Shown: positions 45,190 through 53,112 of the stretch, piece by piece
Position numbering within the stretch: the first letter of the stretch is position 1
Layout of the letters: each line of letters starts with the position of its first letter
Assembly: GCF_037577855.1 (NCBI RefSeq)
Contig: NZ_JBAKFX010000001.1
Location: 62,001 to 126,000, forward strand
From: Dethiothermospora halolimnae
Lineage (GTDB): Bacteria > Bacillota > Clostridia > Tissierellales > VENL01
Direction of reading: 5' to 3'
Length of the DNA stretch: 64,000 nt
Notes under the pieces: generated by a model
The model's input: only the letters and a program-made list of their open reading frames with translations
The model's database searches: none
What the model was told of the DNA's origin: nothing
Program-made: the position numbers and the translations under genes

Positions 45190-45207
45190 ACATGACATAT
45201 GTCATGT
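45190..45207. promoter_or_regulatory. Crp/Fnr-type operator in the divergent promoter
   Basis: ACATGACATATGTCATGT is a perfect 18-nt palindrome between the transporter pair and the regulator. It resembles the TGA-N6-TCA form recognised by Crp/Fnr-superfamily proteins. Confidence 0.7.
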
Positions 45208-45230
45208 TAACATATATTTTAGGAGGAATT

Positions 45231-45911
45231 ATGAAAAAAATTAATGATAAGAAACTTTTAAATTATTATATAAAAAAGCATAATATGGATGATATACTAG
45301 ATAAGGATATTATCCCTTATATGGAGCTTCATTATTATGAAAAAGGAGAACAAGTCCTAATCCCTAAAAGTAATTTATTATATTATTATTTCTTTATTGA
45401 TGGTAAATTAAAAATATTTTCCCTTTTAGAAAATGGTAAGTCTATACTTTTAGAGTTTTATACTACATTTGATACCTTAGGAGATGTGGAATTATTAAAA
45501 GACCGTCCTATAGTGTCCAATGTTGAAGCGGTAAAGGATAGTTATCTAATTGGAATACCAACAAATATACTTAGGAAAAAGTGCTATAACAATCCTAGAT
45601 TTTTAAGATTCATGATTTCATCATTAAGTAAAAAACTTGAAAACACATCTAATAATAGTTGTTATAATCTATCATATCCCCTTATTAATCGATTATCTAG
45701 CTATTTATTAGAACATATTACCGATAAAGACTATATAATATTAAATTCAACTTTTAATGATATCTCAGAATTTTTAGGGACTACCTATCGCCATCTCCAT
45801 AGAACCTTTAAAAAACTCGAAAATAATAGAGTAATAAGATTTGATGATGGTAGGATATATATTTTAAATAAAGGTGAGTTAAGAAGGCTTTCTAAAAATT
45901 TATATAGATAA
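45231..45911 (+). CDS. Crp/Fnr-family transcriptional regulator (YeiL-like)
   Basis: 226 residues. The N-terminal cyclic-nucleotide-binding-like jelly roll (ELHYYEKGEQVLIP, DGKLKIFSLLENGKSILLEFY, DTLGDVELLK) is followed by a dimerisation helix and a winged helix (FNDISEFLGTTYRHLHRTFKKLENNRVIRF). It lacks the four-cysteine Fe-S signature of Fnr. The ATG at 45231 follows AGGAGG; a longer frame to 45192 would begin inside the operator. Located divergently to the transporter pair it presumably controls, with the operator 24-41 nt upstream of its own start, implying autoregulation. Confidence 0.85.
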   Translation: MKKINDKKLLNYYIKKHNMDDILDKDIIPYMELHYYEKGEQVLIPKSNLLYYYFFIDGKLKIFSLLENGKSILLEFYTTFDTLGDVELLKDRPIVSNVEAVKDSYLIGIPTNILRKKCYNNPRFLRFMISSLSKKLENTSNNSCYNLSYPLINRLSSYLLEHITDKDYIILNSTFNDISEFLGTTYRHLHRTFKKLENNRVIRFDDGRIYILNKGELRRLSKNLYR

Positions 45912-45912
45912 A

Positions 45913-45956
45913 TTTAAGTTTAAGTCTTAGTAGGGATACTAAGACTTAAACTTAAA
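45913..45956. terminator. Bidirectional terminator between regulator and hisS
   Basis: Perfect 20-nt arms (45913-45932, 45937-45956) with a GGGA loop lie between convergent stops. The hairpin is A+T-rich, without an extra U-run. Confidence 0.7.
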
Positions 45957-47246
45957 CTAATTACCTTTCACATATCCCCCTATATTTTCTATTTCCACTT
46001 CTTCTTCCTTTCCAGTTTTCATATTCTTAATTTTTACTTTCCCATTTTTTAATTCATCTTCTCCTATAATAATTACATAGGGTATATTCCTTTTATCTAC
46101 CCCTTTTAACTTTTTCCCTAGCTTTTTATTTGTCATATCTATATCTACTTTTACTCCTAGTTTTCTAATATCATTAGCTATTTTTAGTGTTTTAATCCCC
46201 CTTCCCATTGGAATTATTATTAAGTCAACCAAGGGTTTATTTATATTTTGATTTTTATCTAAAAGGGCTGTATATATAACATCTAGTCCAAAGGATAGTC
46301 CCACTGCAGGATATTCTTTATTATTATTTAAAAATGAACCTATTATATTATCATATCTTCCTCCACTTCCTATACTTGATGTTATACTGCCATCAGATAA
46401 AAATACCTCATATATTGTTCCTGTATATATATCTAATCCCCTTGCTAAAAATGGATTAAATTTAACCTTGTCTAATAAATCTAATTCCTGTAAATAACTA
46501 TTTAAATTCTTTAGCTCATCTATACCCTCTAGGGTCTTAGGGGACTTATAGTTTTCTAGTAAGTATTCTAAATCATTTATGTTTTTATCCTCTATAAGCT
46601 TTTTAAGTTTTTCTATTATATTATTACCAATTCCCTTCTCTATTAGTTCCCTTATAACCCCTTCACTGCCTATCTTTTTTATTTTATCTAACGACAATAC
46701 TATATTACTTAAATCCTCTTTTCTAGTACCTATACTTTCTAGTATTCCATATAATAACTTTCTATTGTTATAATATATATATACATCTAGTTTAAGTTTA
46801 TCGAAAACATCAAATACCATACTCATAAGTTCTGCTTCTGCCATCATTGATTTAACTCCCACTACATCCACATCACATTGGGTGAACTCCCTAAGTCTTC
46901 CCTTTTTTACAGGACCATCCCTAAATACTTTTCCTATCTCATACCTTTTAAAGGGCATTTTTAAGTATGGATTCATTCCTATTATTTTTGTAAATGGTAC
47001 CGTTAAATCATATCTTAGACCTAAATCACGATTTCCCTGGTCCTTTAACCTATATACTTCCTTTAATATCTCATCTCCTCCACCGTATTTATATGATAAT
47101 AAGTCAAAATAACATATAGTCGGTGTCTCCACTGGCATGAAACCATATGTTTCAAATGTACTTTCCAGTTTCCTTCTCACATTTTCCCTTATAGTTTGTT
47201 CCTTTGGTAAAAAGTCTTTTGTTCCCTTTAAGTTTTCTAATTTCAT
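45957..47246 (-). CDS. hisS: Histidyl-tRNA synthetase
   Basis: 429 residues of class II synthetase. Motif 2 region FKRYEIGKVFRDGPVKKGRLREFTQCDVDVVG and the preceding LRYDLTVPF are of the archaeal/eukaryotic-type HisRS, rather than the LRPEGTA form common in bacteria. The histidine-specific segment RGLDIYTGTIYEVF, motif 3 GGRYDNIIG...GLSFGLDV and the C-terminal anticodon-binding domain (LGKKLKGVDKRNIPYVIIIGEDEL) are present, so it is a full synthetase, not a HisZ subunit. The ATG at 47246 fits GGA spacing better than one three codons upstream. It is preceded by a peptide-controlled attenuator and a tandem repeat array. Confidence 0.9.
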   Translation of the reverse strand: MKLENLKGTKDFLPKEQTIRENVRRKLESTFETYGFMPVETPTICYFDLLSYKYGGGDEILKEVYRLKDQGNRDLGLRYDLTVPFTKIIGMNPYLKMPFKRYEIGKVFRDGPVKKGRLREFTQCDVDVVGVKSMMAEAELMSMVFDVFDKLKLDVYIYYNNRKLLYGILESIGTRKEDLSNIVLSLDKIKKIGSEGVIRELIEKGIGNNIIEKLKKLIEDKNINDLEYLLENYKSPKTLEGIDELKNLNSYLQELDLLDKVKFNPFLARGLDIYTGTIYEVFLSDGSITSSIGSGGRYDNIIGSFLNNNKEYPAVGLSFGLDVIYTALLDKNQNINKPLVDLIIIPMGRGIKTLKIANDIRKLGVKVDIDMTNKKLGKKLKGVDKRNIPYVIIIGEDELKNGKVKIKNMKTGKEEEVEIENIGGYVKGN

Positions 47247-47285
47247 AATTATCATCCTTTCTTTTTATTTGATAGTTAACTGGTT

Positions 47286-47418
47286 GGGGGATTACGAATC
47301 CCCCAACAACTCACAGGGATTACGAATCCCTCAACAACTTACAGGGATTAGGAATCCCTCAAGGACTCACAGGGATCACGAATCCCCCAACAACCCATAG
47401 GGATTACGGGGATCCCTT
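47286..47418 (+). repeat. 28-bp tandem array of family A palindromes, five units
   Basis: The word GGATTACGAATCCC or a near variant begins at 47289, 47317, 47345, 47373 (GGATCACG) and 47401, exactly 28 bp apart. Units are separated by CAACAACTCACA-like linkers. The first unit has the long core GGGGGATTACGAATCCCCC. Each unit can fold as a short hairpin in the hisS leader RNA. Confidence 0.85.
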
Positions 47419-47427
47419 AACTCTCCC

Positions 47428-47450
47428 CTCTCAATTCTCAATTCTCCATT
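47428..47450 (-). repeat. Inverted copy of the 44.1-kb MITE-like end
   Basis: The plus strand CTCTCAATTCTCAATTCTCC followed by ATTAT is the complement of the AATGGAGAATTGAGAATTGA sequence at 44128-44148. Confidence 0.6.
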
Positions 47451-47501
47451 ATAAAAAGGAGCCAATAGATGCATTAATGCATCTATTGGCTCCTTTTTAT
47501 A
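47450..47501 (-). terminator. hisS attenuator terminator (perfect 52-nt palindrome)
   Basis: Arms 47450-47475 and 47476-47501 are exact complements, with AAAAAGGAGCC at the base and a T-run after GGCTCC. It lies about 200 nt before the hisS start, downstream of the leader peptide. Its first-transcribed arm contains CCAATAGATGCA, the region that can pair with the upstream antiterminator segment. Confidence 0.9.
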
Positions 47502-47514
47502 TCAAAATTCCTTT

Positions 47515-47606
47515 ATCACCACTAGATGCAAGCCCTATTTTTTCAATGGAAAACAGAGCTTGCACCTTTTTATCCTTAAAAGATACAAACCCTCTCTAGT
47601 GATGAT
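47515..47606 (-). promoter_or_regulatory. Attenuator pairing regions 1 and 2 of the hisS leader
   Basis: Region 1, ATCATCACTAGA (47595-47606), covers the His codons and stop of the leader peptide. It pairs with region 2, TCTAGTGGTGAT (47515-47526), over 12 bp with one G-U. Region 2 in the longer form TGCATCTAGTGG (47519-47530) can instead pair with CCAATAGATGCA (47478-47489) in the terminator, 11 of 12 positions. A nested hairpin TGCAAGC/GCTTGCA lies between regions 1 and 2. Confidence 0.85.
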
Positions 47607-47643
47607 GAAATTGTATATTAAAATTTGTTACTATAACAGTCAT
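47596..47643 (-). CDS. His-rich leader peptide of the hisS attenuator
   Basis: The 15-residue frame MTVIVTNFNIQFHHH ends in three consecutive His codons (CAT CAT CAC) immediately before TAG. AGGGG (47651-47655) lies 7 nt before the ATG. It sits about 50 nt downstream of a predicted transcription start and overlaps pairing region 1. Three His codons at the very end of a translated leader upstream of a histidyl-tRNA synthetase is the signature of a ribosome-mediated attenuator sensing charged tRNA-His. The peptide itself is not expected to have another function. It is too short for standard gene calling. Confidence 0.88.
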   Translation of the reverse strand: MTVIVTNFNIQFHHH

Positions 47644-47703
47644 AATAAAACCCCTAAACGAAAGTAACTCTTAAATAAATTTGAAGCTACTATATTTTTA
47701 TTT

Positions 47704-47732
47704 ATATTATCATCATATATTCTTTTTGTAAA
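47704..47732 (-). promoter_or_regulatory. Promoter of the hisS leader transcript
   Basis: On the minus strand TTTACA (47727-47732), 17-nt spacer, TAATAT (47704-47709), with an extended -10 TG one base upstream. Predicted start is about 47697. Confidence 0.75.
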
Positions 47733-47737
47733 GATTT

Positions 47738-48715
47738 TTAGGCATACTTTTTAAGCATACCTTCTATGATCTCTATGATATCTTCTCTTAATTCATTTGG
47801 CGACAATACTTCTATCGCCCTTCCTTGACTTAATAACCACATTATAATCCCCTTTTTATGGGTTGTGGCATTTATTATGTATTCCCCTTTATTTTCCTCT
47901 ACAACTTTAGCATTAGGTAATCTATCTAATACTGCTTCAATGGAGTCACCTGTAAACCTAAACTTTATATTTTCTATTTTTCCCGATTGCATAAACTGAA
48001 TCCTATCTCTAAATTGTCCCTCTTCAAATCTATTTTTATATTCTACCCTAAATCTATCACTTAATATTTTATATTTGTTAATTCTATCTAGTCTAAAAAT
48101 AGTTGGATCTTTATAATCCTTTCCTTCTATATATGCTATTAAATAAAAATAATACTCAGAAAATAATAGACCCTGGGGATATAACACCTTTTTTCCTAAG
48201 CTTTTAACCAATTTACCATCTTGTCCTAATTTAGAATATTCAATCTGTAATTTATTATGATGATCTATGGAATATGTAATATCCCAAATCTTATTAATCA
48301 ATTCTTCATTATGTTTTGGTGAACTATAGTTATATAATTCATTTCCTATAGTGTTCTTTAGATAAAATCTATCTTCATAGACACAAAGCTCTAAAAGTTT
48401 TTCCACCAAATCTTCTATTTCATTTTTATTAAACCCTCTAGTACCTAATAATACCTTTATTATAGCAAGTACGTCTTCTTTAGTAAGGAACTTATCTTTA
48501 TCCCTATTGAGAACATATCCACCTTTTTTTCTGCTATATACTATATCCCATTGCTTTCTTTCATTGGCAATATAGGTTCTTATATCATTTATATACCTTG
48601 ATATTGTTTTATCACTTACATTAAATTTTAGTGCCACTTCATTTTTTTTAACCGTACCTCCATTAAGTAATATATCATATATATATAGTATTCCTTCTAC
48701 TTTACTTCTTCTCAT
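47738..48715 (-). CDS. HTH/WYL-domain transcriptional regulator
   Basis: 325 residues. The winged helix at 1-65 (ILYIYDILLNGGTVKKNEVALKFNVSDKTISRYINDIRTYI) precedes the WYL domain near 170-235 (NKLQIEYSKLGQDGKL ... PQGLLFSEYYFYLIAYIEGKDYKDPTIFRLDRI) and a WCX-type tail ending NELREDIIEIIEGMLKKYA. Second regulator of this type in the window, only distantly similar to the one at 31548. Its stop lies 5 bp from the hisS leader -35 box, so hisS is transcribed separately. The ligand and targets are unknown. Confidence 0.85.
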   Translation of the reverse strand: MRRSKVEGILYIYDILLNGGTVKKNEVALKFNVSDKTISRYINDIRTYIANERKQWDIVYSRKKGGYVLNRDKDKFLTKEDVLAIIKVLLGTRGFNKNEIEDLVEKLLELCVYEDRFYLKNTIGNELYNYSSPKHNEELINKIWDITYSIDHHNKLQIEYSKLGQDGKLVKSLGKKVLYPQGLLFSEYYFYLIAYIEGKDYKDPTIFRLDRINKYKILSDRFRVEYKNRFEEGQFRDRIQFMQSGKIENIKFRFTGDSIEAVLDRLPNAKVVEENKGEYIINATTHKKGIIMWLLSQGRAIEVLSPNELREDIIEIIEGMLKKYA

Positions 48716-48776
48716 GTTATCACCCCATTTAGTATCATTCTACTATATATATATGCCTATGTATAGTCCTAAAGTC

Positions 48777-49475
48777 CTATTTATTGTATGATTTTCTTTT
48801 ATACATTTCATTATCTGCTGTCTTTATCAACTCAACTAATGATGTATATTTATCTCTAGAGTATTGCGCAAAACCATAGCTTAATGCTATATTATAACTA
48901 TTAGCTTCAATTTTATTAAATAACTTAATACTTTTATATACCCTATCCCAGACTTTTTTAGCTCCGTTAATATTTGTTTTTGGAAATACTAATAAAAATT
49001 CATCTCCGCCAAGTCTTATCAATATATCAGTTGATCTTATGTTTTTTCTTATAAGATCACTTATATCCTTTAAAAGTTTGTCCCCTTCTAGATGTCCAAA
49101 CTGATCATTTATCTTTTTTAATCCGTCTACATCAATATAGCATATTGTAACTTGTCCTCCATTGGTTCTCGAATCTCTAATCTCTCTATTTAAAACCTCT
49201 ATACCTGCCCTTCTATTTAGGGCGCTGGTAAGATAATCTTTGGTGGCTTCTTTTTTTATTTTTTTTATTATCTTTTTTAGCCTTTTAACCTCTTTATCTC
49301 TTTGCCTTAACTTTATTATCAGATCATCTTTTGATAAACTTTGGTACCTCAAGTATTTCACCCCTAAATTAATTATATTTTTAACCACACTATCTATTTT
49401 AATACTTACAGGGGACAGATATTGTCCTTTATAAAAAAAACATCTAAATTTATACAATTTAATAATAATTTGCAT
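48777..49475 (-). CDS. Diguanylate cyclase (GGDEF) with short N-terminal coiled region
   Basis: 232 residues. The catalytic loop RLGGDEFLLVF is intact, preceded at the right distance by RSTD, the product-inhibition I-site. The GGDEF domain spans about 80-230; before it is a Lys-rich coiled coil (LRQRDKEVKRLKKIIKKIKKEATKDYLTSALNRR). No sensor domain or membrane helix is seen. The ATG at 49475 lacks an SD; an AAAGGA site further in has no standard start codon at good spacing, so the N-terminus is uncertain. It should make c-di-GMP. Confidence 0.8.
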   Translation of the reverse strand: MQIIIKLYKFRCFFYKGQYLSPVSIKIDSVVKNIINLGVKYLRYQSLSKDDLIIKLRQRDKEVKRLKKIIKKIKKEATKDYLTSALNRRAGIEVLNREIRDSRTNGGQVTICYIDVDGLKKINDQFGHLEGDKLLKDISDLIRKNIRSTDILIRLGGDEFLLVFPKTNINGAKKVWDRVYKSIKLFNKIEANSYNIALSYGFAQYSRDKYTSLVELIKTADNEMYKRKSYNK

Positions 49476-49603
49476 ATTATTTTTGTCATATTTGTATGTG
49501 TTTTTTGTAATAATCTGTTTAACAAATATTAATCTATAATAAATCTATTGACTTCTATCTATTGATTGCATAAAATTGCTATGGATTTCTGATTTACTAA
49601 TAA

Positions 49604-49625
49604 ACCCTAAACTAGGGTGTTTTTT
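49604..49625 (+). terminator. Small intrinsic terminator upstream of the YitT gene
   Basis: ACCCTA-AAC-TAGGGT followed by GTTTTTT, 80 nt before the yitT start in the same direction. It could be a leader attenuator or stop stray transcripts. Confidence 0.55.
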
Positions 49626-49707
49626 ATTGCCTTTTCTAAATATTTTATTTACTATCTACTTTATGGGGTATTATTTCAATAAATTTAATATGTTAGGAGT
49701 GATATAT

Positions 49708-50553
49708 ATGAAAAGTTTAATAAAAGATTATACCATTATAACATTAGGGGTAATTATTGTTGCCCTAGGTTTATGTTTCTTTTTAGTACCAGCTGATCTA
49801 GCTGTTGGTGGAGTTACAGGTTTTGCAATGGTTTTTAATAATATATTCCCTGTACTATCTATTGGTTCCTTAATGTTTATATTAAATATTTTATTATTTA
49901 TTGTAGCATTTATACTTATAGGTCCCCAGTTTGGAGCTAAAACCATATATGCCAGCTTTGCATTATCCGGTGCAATATGGGCAGTTGAAAAATTATTTCC
50001 TCTAGCTGATCCCCTTACAGATGATATGATATTAAATTTGTTTTTTGGAATACTAATCCAAGGTATTGGAATGGCAGTAATATTTTATCAAAATGCCTCT
50101 ACCGGTGGAACTGATATAATAGCCAAAATATTTAATAAGTTTTTTCATATTGAGATTGGGAAAGGTTTATTATTAGCAGACTTCTTTATAACCTTAATGG
50201 CAGGGCTAACATTTGGTTTAGAATTGGGACTATATGCTTTATTGGGTGTTATTATGAATGCCTTTGTTATAGATAATGTTATAGAAGGTTTAGACCTTAA
50301 GATGAGTATATCTATAGTTAGCCAAAAGCCTGAAGAGATTAAATCTTTTATTAACAATTCATTAAGTAGAGGGGCCACTATATATCATGCTAATGGCGCC
50401 TACACAAATAAGGAAAAAAAAGTAATTACCACTGTAGTCAGCAGAAGGGAATTTATAAGGCTTAAAACCTTTATAAAAGAGACCGATGATAAAGCCTTTG
50501 TCATGGTTGCCCATGTTAAAGAAGTATTGGGAGAAGGTTTTAGCATAGTTTAA
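49708..50553 (+). CDS. YitT-family membrane protein (DUF161/DUF2179)
   Basis: 281 residues. Five to six helices in residues 10-195 (IITLGVIIVALGLCFFLVPADLAVGGVTGFAMV, GIGMAVIFYQNASTGGTDIIAKI), then a soluble DUF2179 domain (SISIVSQKPEEIKSFINNSLSRGATIYHANGAY...EFIRLKTFIKETDDKAFVMVAHVKEVLGEGF). The ATG at 49708 has AGGAG 9 nt upstream; a longer frame starting at 49576 has no SD. Function is unknown in general. Confidence 0.88.
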   Translation: MKSLIKDYTIITLGVIIVALGLCFFLVPADLAVGGVTGFAMVFNNIFPVLSIGSLMFILNILLFIVAFILIGPQFGAKTIYASFALSGAIWAVEKLFPLADPLTDDMILNLFFGILIQGIGMAVIFYQNASTGGTDIIAKIFNKFFHIEIGKGLLLADFFITLMAGLTFGLELGLYALLGVIMNAFVIDNVIEGLDLKMSISIVSQKPEEIKSFINNSLSRGATIYHANGAYTNKEKKVITTVVSRREFIRLKTFIKETDDKAFVMVAHVKEVLGEGFSIV

Positions 50554-50595
50554 AAACTAATACTACTTCTATTAATAGAAGTAGTATTAGTTTTT
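50552..50595. terminator. Perfect 44-nt bidirectional terminator
   Basis: Arms 50552-50573 and 50574-50595 (ACTAATACTACTTCTATT core) with A5/T5 ends, overlapping the YitT stop codon and reaching into the convergent cyclase gene's 3' end. Confidence 0.85.
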
Positions 50596-51996
50596 CTTTA
50601 TATTTCTTTTATATCTGTACATATTCTTATCGGCCATTTTTATCAATGTTTCATAATCTGTACCATCTGTTGGATAATCTGCGATACCATAACTAAAACT
50701 ACATACTATCTTATTACCTTCTACCTTTAGTGGATTTTTTCTAAAAAATTTCTGTAGGCTTTCAAATTTCTTTATTAAATCTTCTTTTTTAGATTCTAAC
50801 AATACTGCTACAAATTCATCTCCACCTACCCTAGCTAGAACATCTGTATTTCTTATGCTATTTTTTAGTTTTTTGGCAAAATATTTGATAGTTAAATCAC
50901 CCACAATATGACCATAACGGTCATTTATTGGCTTTAGCTCGTTTAAATCAAAAATCGCTAAAGAAAATGTTTTTCCACATTTACAATTATCCAGTTTATC
51001 TTCAATATATTTTTCAAAATAATTTCTATTATATATATTAGTTAATTTATCATACATTGACATTGATACCACATCTTCATAAAGTTTATGATTGCCTATT
51101 GCTATTTCTATTTGACTTTTCATATATTCCATCAATTTTAAATCCATATCATCGAAAACATCATTATCTTCGCTATCTATATTAATAATTCCATATAATC
51201 TATTATCAATAATAATAGGGGCCGTAATACTAGACCTTATATAAAAGCCCTCCTTGTTTTTTAAAGGCTCTTTATAATTTTTCCCCATCATATCTTCAAT
51301 ATCATTTACTATAATACTTTCTTCAATCTTCCCATTTGTTTTTTTCCATATAAAAGTGTCTTCTAAAACTATAGAAAAGTTTTCTACATCTTCTTCAGTA
51401 AATCCTATCTGTGAGACCACATCCAATCTCCCTTTTTCATCTATTAAAAGGACACTGCCAACCTGAGCATTTTCAACGACTTCTAAAGTTTTTTTAAGTA
51501 TTAAATCAAATAAATCATATATATTCTTAGTTTTTACAATGGATTGACTTATAGATAACATTGCCTCCTTTGATTTAAGTTGCCTATTTAAGTTTTTTTC
51601 TATTATCTTTTGTTCTGTAATATCAATGGCAACCCCTGCAACACCTATAATTTTGCCGTTATTATCTCTAATGGCAACTTTATTTGACTTTATATATCTA
51701 TAAGACCCATCTCCTAGTTTAATGGTGGTATTATAACTACCTTTACCTCCATTTTTAATTAATCTTCTGTCGAACTTCTCATATTTTTTTGCAGTCTCCA
51801 TAGACATAAGATCCATTGCCCTATGACCTATAACCTGTTCTTTAGTAACATCAAAATATTCTAAAAAAGTTTCATTACAGTATTTATACACCCCTTTTAT
51901 ATCTTTGAAATAAATTGGATTTGGTATCATATCTATGATATTTTGTAAGTGCTTAGGACAGTTAAAAACTTGGGAGGGTATAGTTTCAAATTTCAT
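50587..51996 (-). CDS. PAS-GAF-GGDEF diguanylate cyclase
   Basis: 469 residues, cytoplasmic. The PAS domain is at about 15-130 (MIPNPIYFKDIKGVYKYCNETFLEYFDVTKEQVIGHRAMDL, with a PAC tail GVAIDITEQKIIE). A GAF domain lies at 150-300 (VGSVLLIDEKGRLDVVSQIGF ... YGIINIDSEDNDVFDDMD). The GGDEF domain begins near 310 with YDKLTNIYNRNYFEKYIE, active loop RVGGDEFVAVL and inhibitory RNTD upstream. It should synthesise c-di-GMP in response to a small ligand. AAAGGGG precedes the ATG. Confidence 0.9.
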   Translation of the reverse strand: MKFETIPSQVFNCPKHLQNIIDMIPNPIYFKDIKGVYKYCNETFLEYFDVTKEQVIGHRAMDLMSMETAKKYEKFDRRLIKNGGKGSYNTTIKLGDGSYRYIKSNKVAIRDNNGKIIGVAGVAIDITEQKIIEKNLNRQLKSKEAMLSISQSIVKTKNIYDLFDLILKKTLEVVENAQVGSVLLIDEKGRLDVVSQIGFTEEDVENFSIVLEDTFIWKKTNGKIEESIIVNDIEDMMGKNYKEPLKNKEGFYIRSSITAPIIIDNRLYGIINIDSEDNDVFDDMDLKLMEYMKSQIEIAIGNHKLYEDVVSMSMYDKLTNIYNRNYFEKYIEDKLDNCKCGKTFSLAIFDLNELKPINDRYGHIVGDLTIKYFAKKLKNSIRNTDVLARVGGDEFVAVLLESKKEDLIKKFESLQKFFRKNPLKVEGNKIVCSFSYGIADYPTDGTDYETLIKMADKNMYRYKRNIKKN

Positions 51997-52164
51997 TTAT
52001 AACCCCTTTCTCATATAATTATATATAAATAAACATTATTTATGTCGATTTTATTTATATGTATAATTATATTTTAATTGAAAGTATATTTCAATGTATA
52101 GATATCCCATTCTCCCTTATATAAAAATCTATTTATGGTCTAGTCAACTCCCTGCTCTCTGCAC

Positions 52165-52211
52165 CTTGTACCCTACACTAAACAAAAGAAGCACCGAAGG
52201 TGCCTTTGCTC
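52165..52211 (-). terminator. Terminator of the EamA transporter gene
   Basis: On the minus strand AAAGGCACC-TTC-GGTGCTTC is followed by TTTTG, just after the stop at 52212. Confidence 0.6.
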
Positions 52212-53105
52212 TTATATGAATAGTAATGATACCCCCGCTACAGTTATAAATGCACCTATTATTTCTTTAGACGTGACCTTCTCTTTAAATATTAAAATCG
52301 ATGATGGTATGATAAGTACCGGTACTATTGCTGTTATGGTGGATACCACTCCAGCTGTAGTATATTGTATCGCCAATAAAGAAAGGGACACCCCTAAAAA
52401 GGGTCCAAAGAATGCACCTATTGAAACCTTCTTCATTGCATCCTTATTAGTAATAGCTACTTTTAACCCTTTCCATCTTTTCATAATAGTAAACACAATT
52501 ATAAACCCTATTATCCCCGCAATAATCCTAATTTGAGTAGCCGCAAATGCATTATAATCTCCCATTCCAAACTTACTTAATATAAGACCTAATGACTGTC
52601 CAAATGCTCCAAGAAAGGCAAAGGAAACCCCTTTTATAGGATGGGACAATTGCATTTTTTTCTTTCCAGGACTTCTCATGAGTATAACCAGTGCTATCCC
52701 AATAATTGTCACTGTCATACCTATTAAGTCTTTAATAGTAAGTACCTCTCCCATAATTATAAATCCTAAAAGAGCTGTTATAGGTGGTGATGCAGACATT
52801 ATAAGCATGGATATTCTAGCTCCCACCTCAACAAATGCTTGGAATAAAAATAGATCTCCCACTACAAAGCCTATTAACCCAGATACCATTAACCAGGTCC
52901 AATTATCCACTGTGGCATCTAATGGTACAAACATCCCCCTGGTTATTAGGGTAAATACTCCCAGTAGAAAAAATGCCATTATAAGTCGAATAAAGTTTAC
53001 AGATAATGAACCTATTTTTTTACCTGCCAATTCAAATGATGTTGATGTAACTGTCCAGCATATAGCCGTAAATAGGGCTATTATTTCTCCTATATGTGAT
53101 TCCAT
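52212..53105 (-). CDS. EamA/DMT-family transporter
   Basis: 297 residues with ten predicted helices in two EamA repeats (ICWTVTSTSFELAGKKIGSL at the start; FLGAFGQSLGLILSKFGMG at the second repeat; ITAIVPVLIIPSSILIFKEKVTSKEIIGAFI as the signature end). DMT transporters export or import amino acids, nucleotides or drugs across the cytoplasmic membrane; the substrate is unknown. AGGAGG precedes the ATG. Monocistronic. Confidence 0.88.
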   Translation of the reverse strand: MESHIGEIIALFTAICWTVTSTSFELAGKKIGSLSVNFIRLIMAFFLLGVFTLITRGMFVPLDATVDNWTWLMVSGLIGFVVGDLFLFQAFVEVGARISMLIMSASPPITALLGFIIMGEVLTIKDLIGMTVTIIGIALVILMRSPGKKKMQLSHPIKGVSFAFLGAFGQSLGLILSKFGMGDYNAFAATQIRIIAGIIGFIIVFTIMKRWKGLKVAITNKDAMKKVSIGAFFGPFLGVSLSLLAIQYTTAGVVSTITAIVPVLIIPSSILIFKEKVTSKEIIGAFITVAGVSLLFI

Positions 53106-53112
53106 AGATTAA

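Larger units (their letters stand above)
47247..47737 (-). other. hisS leader region
   Basis: About 490 bp from the stop of the WYL gene to hisS. In transcript order it contains: promoter (47704-47732), leader peptide gene (47596-47643), alternative hairpins (47515-47606), terminator (47450-47501), and a five-unit 28-bp repeat array (47286-47418). Confidence 0.8.

Noticed and set aside
47286..47418. CRISPR array (regular 28-bp period, palindromic repeats)
   Set aside because: Repeats are contiguous with near-identical 10-nt linkers, not unique spacers; no cas genes are present and the same unit occurs singly elsewhere.
47450..47697. 6S RNA or other free-standing structured RNA
   Set aside because: It has its own promoter and terminator, but the translated His-rich frame and the exact region 2/region 4 mimicry point to an attenuator; I could not match the 6S central bubble.
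47247..47737. T-box riboswitch for hisS
   Set aside because: No AGGGTGGNACCGCG-like core and no stem I features; the His-codon leader peptide explains the structure better.
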